Shown here piece by piece: positions 7,560 to 7,748 of a stretch of 7,748 nucleotides of DNA (positions are counted from its first letter, which is position 1; every line of letters starts with the position of its first letter). The position numbers were made by a program, and so were the translations under genes. The notes beneath the pieces are model-generated. The model did no database searches. It had not been told where the DNA came from and saw nothing but the letters and a program-made list of their open reading frames with translations. The DNA comes from Candidatus Omnitrophota bacterium (lineage in GTDB: Bacteria; Omnitrophota; Omnitrophia; Omnitrophales; JACROU01). Location of the stretch: positions 1-7,748 of the forward strand of contig JACQQR010000161.1 in assembly GCA_016206875.1 (NCBI GenBank). The letters run 5' to 3'.

Positions 7560-7579
7560 GTTTCCCCACTTTGGTTCAT
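7556..7579 (-). other. Possible 7-codon leader peptide overlapping the dinD-like start
   Basis: The frame ATG...TGA encodes MNQSGET, and its stop overlaps the dinD-like start as ATGA. AAGG lies 5 nt before its ATG, a better ribosome site than that of the main gene. Such a stop-start overlap would allow coupled translation. It is short enough to arise by chance. Confidence 0.25.
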
Positions 7580-7588
7580 GGCGGCCTT

Positions 7589-7670
7589 AGTACCGCATTC
7601 CATTTGATGTTGTAGGTATGCGGTACTGTGCAGTTTGAGAGTGGGCTACGCCCATTTTCAATTGTTATGC
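7589..7670 (-). repeat. Right copy of 82-bp inverted repeat with two nested hairpins
   Basis: This is the reverse-orientation partner of 6439-6520. The main stem AGTACCGCAT/ATGCGGTACT (7589-7598 and 7618-7627) is 10 bp with a 19-nt loop, identical in stem and loop length to the left copy's 9-bp core. The smaller hairpin is GTGGGC/GCCCAT (7641-7646 and 7650-7655, loop TAC), where the outermost pair has become G-T. It lies between the tRNA 3' end and the dinD-like gene. It contains no convincing promoter that I can recognise. Confidence 0.9.
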
Positions 7671-7684
7671 TGCACTAGCTTACT

Positions 7685-7710
7685 ACGCCTACCAGGGTTC
7701 GTCTGGGCGT
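7685..7710. other. Imperfect hairpin just downstream of the tRNA gene
   Basis: ACGC (7685-7688) and CCAG (7692-7695) pair with CTGG (7703-7706) and GCGT (7707-7710), leaving a 3-nt bulge and a 7-nt loop. No T tract follows on the minus strand. It might be a tRNA processing or termination structure, but it is not a standard intrinsic terminator. Confidence 0.3.
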
Positions 7711-7716
7711 CAACAA

Positions 7717-7748
7717 TGGCGGAGAGGGGGAGATTCGAACTCCCGATC
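7717..7748 (-). tRNA. 3' part of a tRNA, probably tRNA-Ser (cut by window edge)
   Basis: Read on the minus strand, the segment gives GGGAG-TTCGAAT-CTCCC, a perfect 5-bp T arm with a standard loop (7728-7744). The acceptor strand CCTCTCC (7721-7727), a G at the discriminator position (7720) and an encoded CCA (7717-7719) follow. G73 and an acceptor that would pair with GGAGAGG are typical of bacterial tRNA-Ser. The D arm, anticodon and most of the variable arm are outside the window, so the isoacceptor cannot be named and the serine call is an inference. Confidence 0.85.

Larger units (their letters stand above)
6432..7687. mobile_element. Candidate transposase-less cassette: inverted repeats around a dinD-like gene
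   Basis: Two 82-bp inverted repeats (6439-6520 and 7589-7670) bracket a single dinD-like gene plus about 200 bp of noncoding DNA. The 7-mer TACTACG occurs directly beside the left repeat (6432-6438) and again 10 bp outside the right repeat (7681-7687). This could be a target-site duplication if the element ends at 7680, but the asymmetry weakens that reading. No transposase, integrase or Y1 nuclease is present, so any movement would need a helper enzyme. The right side lies next to a tRNA gene, a common landing zone for mobile DNA. The sequence shows the repeats; mobility is inferred. Confidence 0.4.

Noticed and set aside
6439..7670. The two repeats as integron attC sites
   Set aside because: Their hairpins are attC-like in size, and one copy has TAACAATTG, but there is no GTTRRRY/RYYYAAC core pair. 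The copies are inverted to each other, whereas cassette arrays carry attC in direct order.
6439..7670. The two repeats as a CRISPR array
   Set aside because: Only two copies about 1.1 kb apart, in opposite orientation, with no regular spacers.
7630..7712. Promoter for the dinD-like gene using TTGACG at 7707-7712 or TTGAAA near 7656-7661 on the minus strand
   Set aside because: Neither hexamer has an acceptable -10 box at 16-18 nt spacing.

Overview
The window reads almost entirely on the minus strand. It looks like part of a chromosome from a diderm, probably uncultured, bacterium. It carries a lipoprotein-type sugar-binding protein, a secreted PF10091 glycosidase, a GH94 phosphorylase and an NDK with an insertion relative to the short bacterial form. 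I would guess Omnitrophota or another PVC-like lineage, but nothing here proves the taxonomy.

Right edge to left, in the direction of transcription: the 3' end of a tRNA, probably tRNA-Ser (7717-7748, cut by the window edge), is followed by an 82-bp repeat copy (7589-7670). Next come a full-length DinD-like BRO-N gene (6726-7559), a weak terminator (6626-6644) and a good sigma70-like promoter (6561-6588). The second repeat copy follows, in inverted orientation (6439-6520). Then a tight four-gene run begins: ndk (5886-6404), an ABC extracellular sugar-binding lipoprotein (4591-5895), a GH94 glycoside phosphorylase (2053-4587) and a secreted PF10091/GH144-like glucanase with an N-terminal beta-sandwich-like domain (65-2026). 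The spacings are a 10-nt overlap, 3 nt and 26 nt, so the four are probably co-transcribed. Bases 1-64 hold no gene or clear terminator.

The sugar genes make a coherent pathway. The secreted enzyme would cut a polymer outside the cytoplasm, the lipoprotein would bind the oligosaccharides, and the cytoplasmic GH94 enzyme would phosphorolyse them. PF10091 plus GH94 are the two non-GT84 parts of cyclic beta-1,2-glucan synthase, here as separate proteins, so beta-1,2-glucan is the best substrate guess. The ABC permeases are not in the window.

The least ordinary part is 6430-7690. The dinD-like gene is bracketed by two 82-bp inverted repeats, about 82% identical without gaps. Their 9-bp stems are invariant while their loops vary. 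A 7-bp direct repeat, TACTACG, lies near both outer ends. This may be a transposase-less mobile cassette lying beside a tRNA gene, with an outward promoter reading into ndk and the sugar genes. Mobility is inference; the repeats themselves are directly visible.
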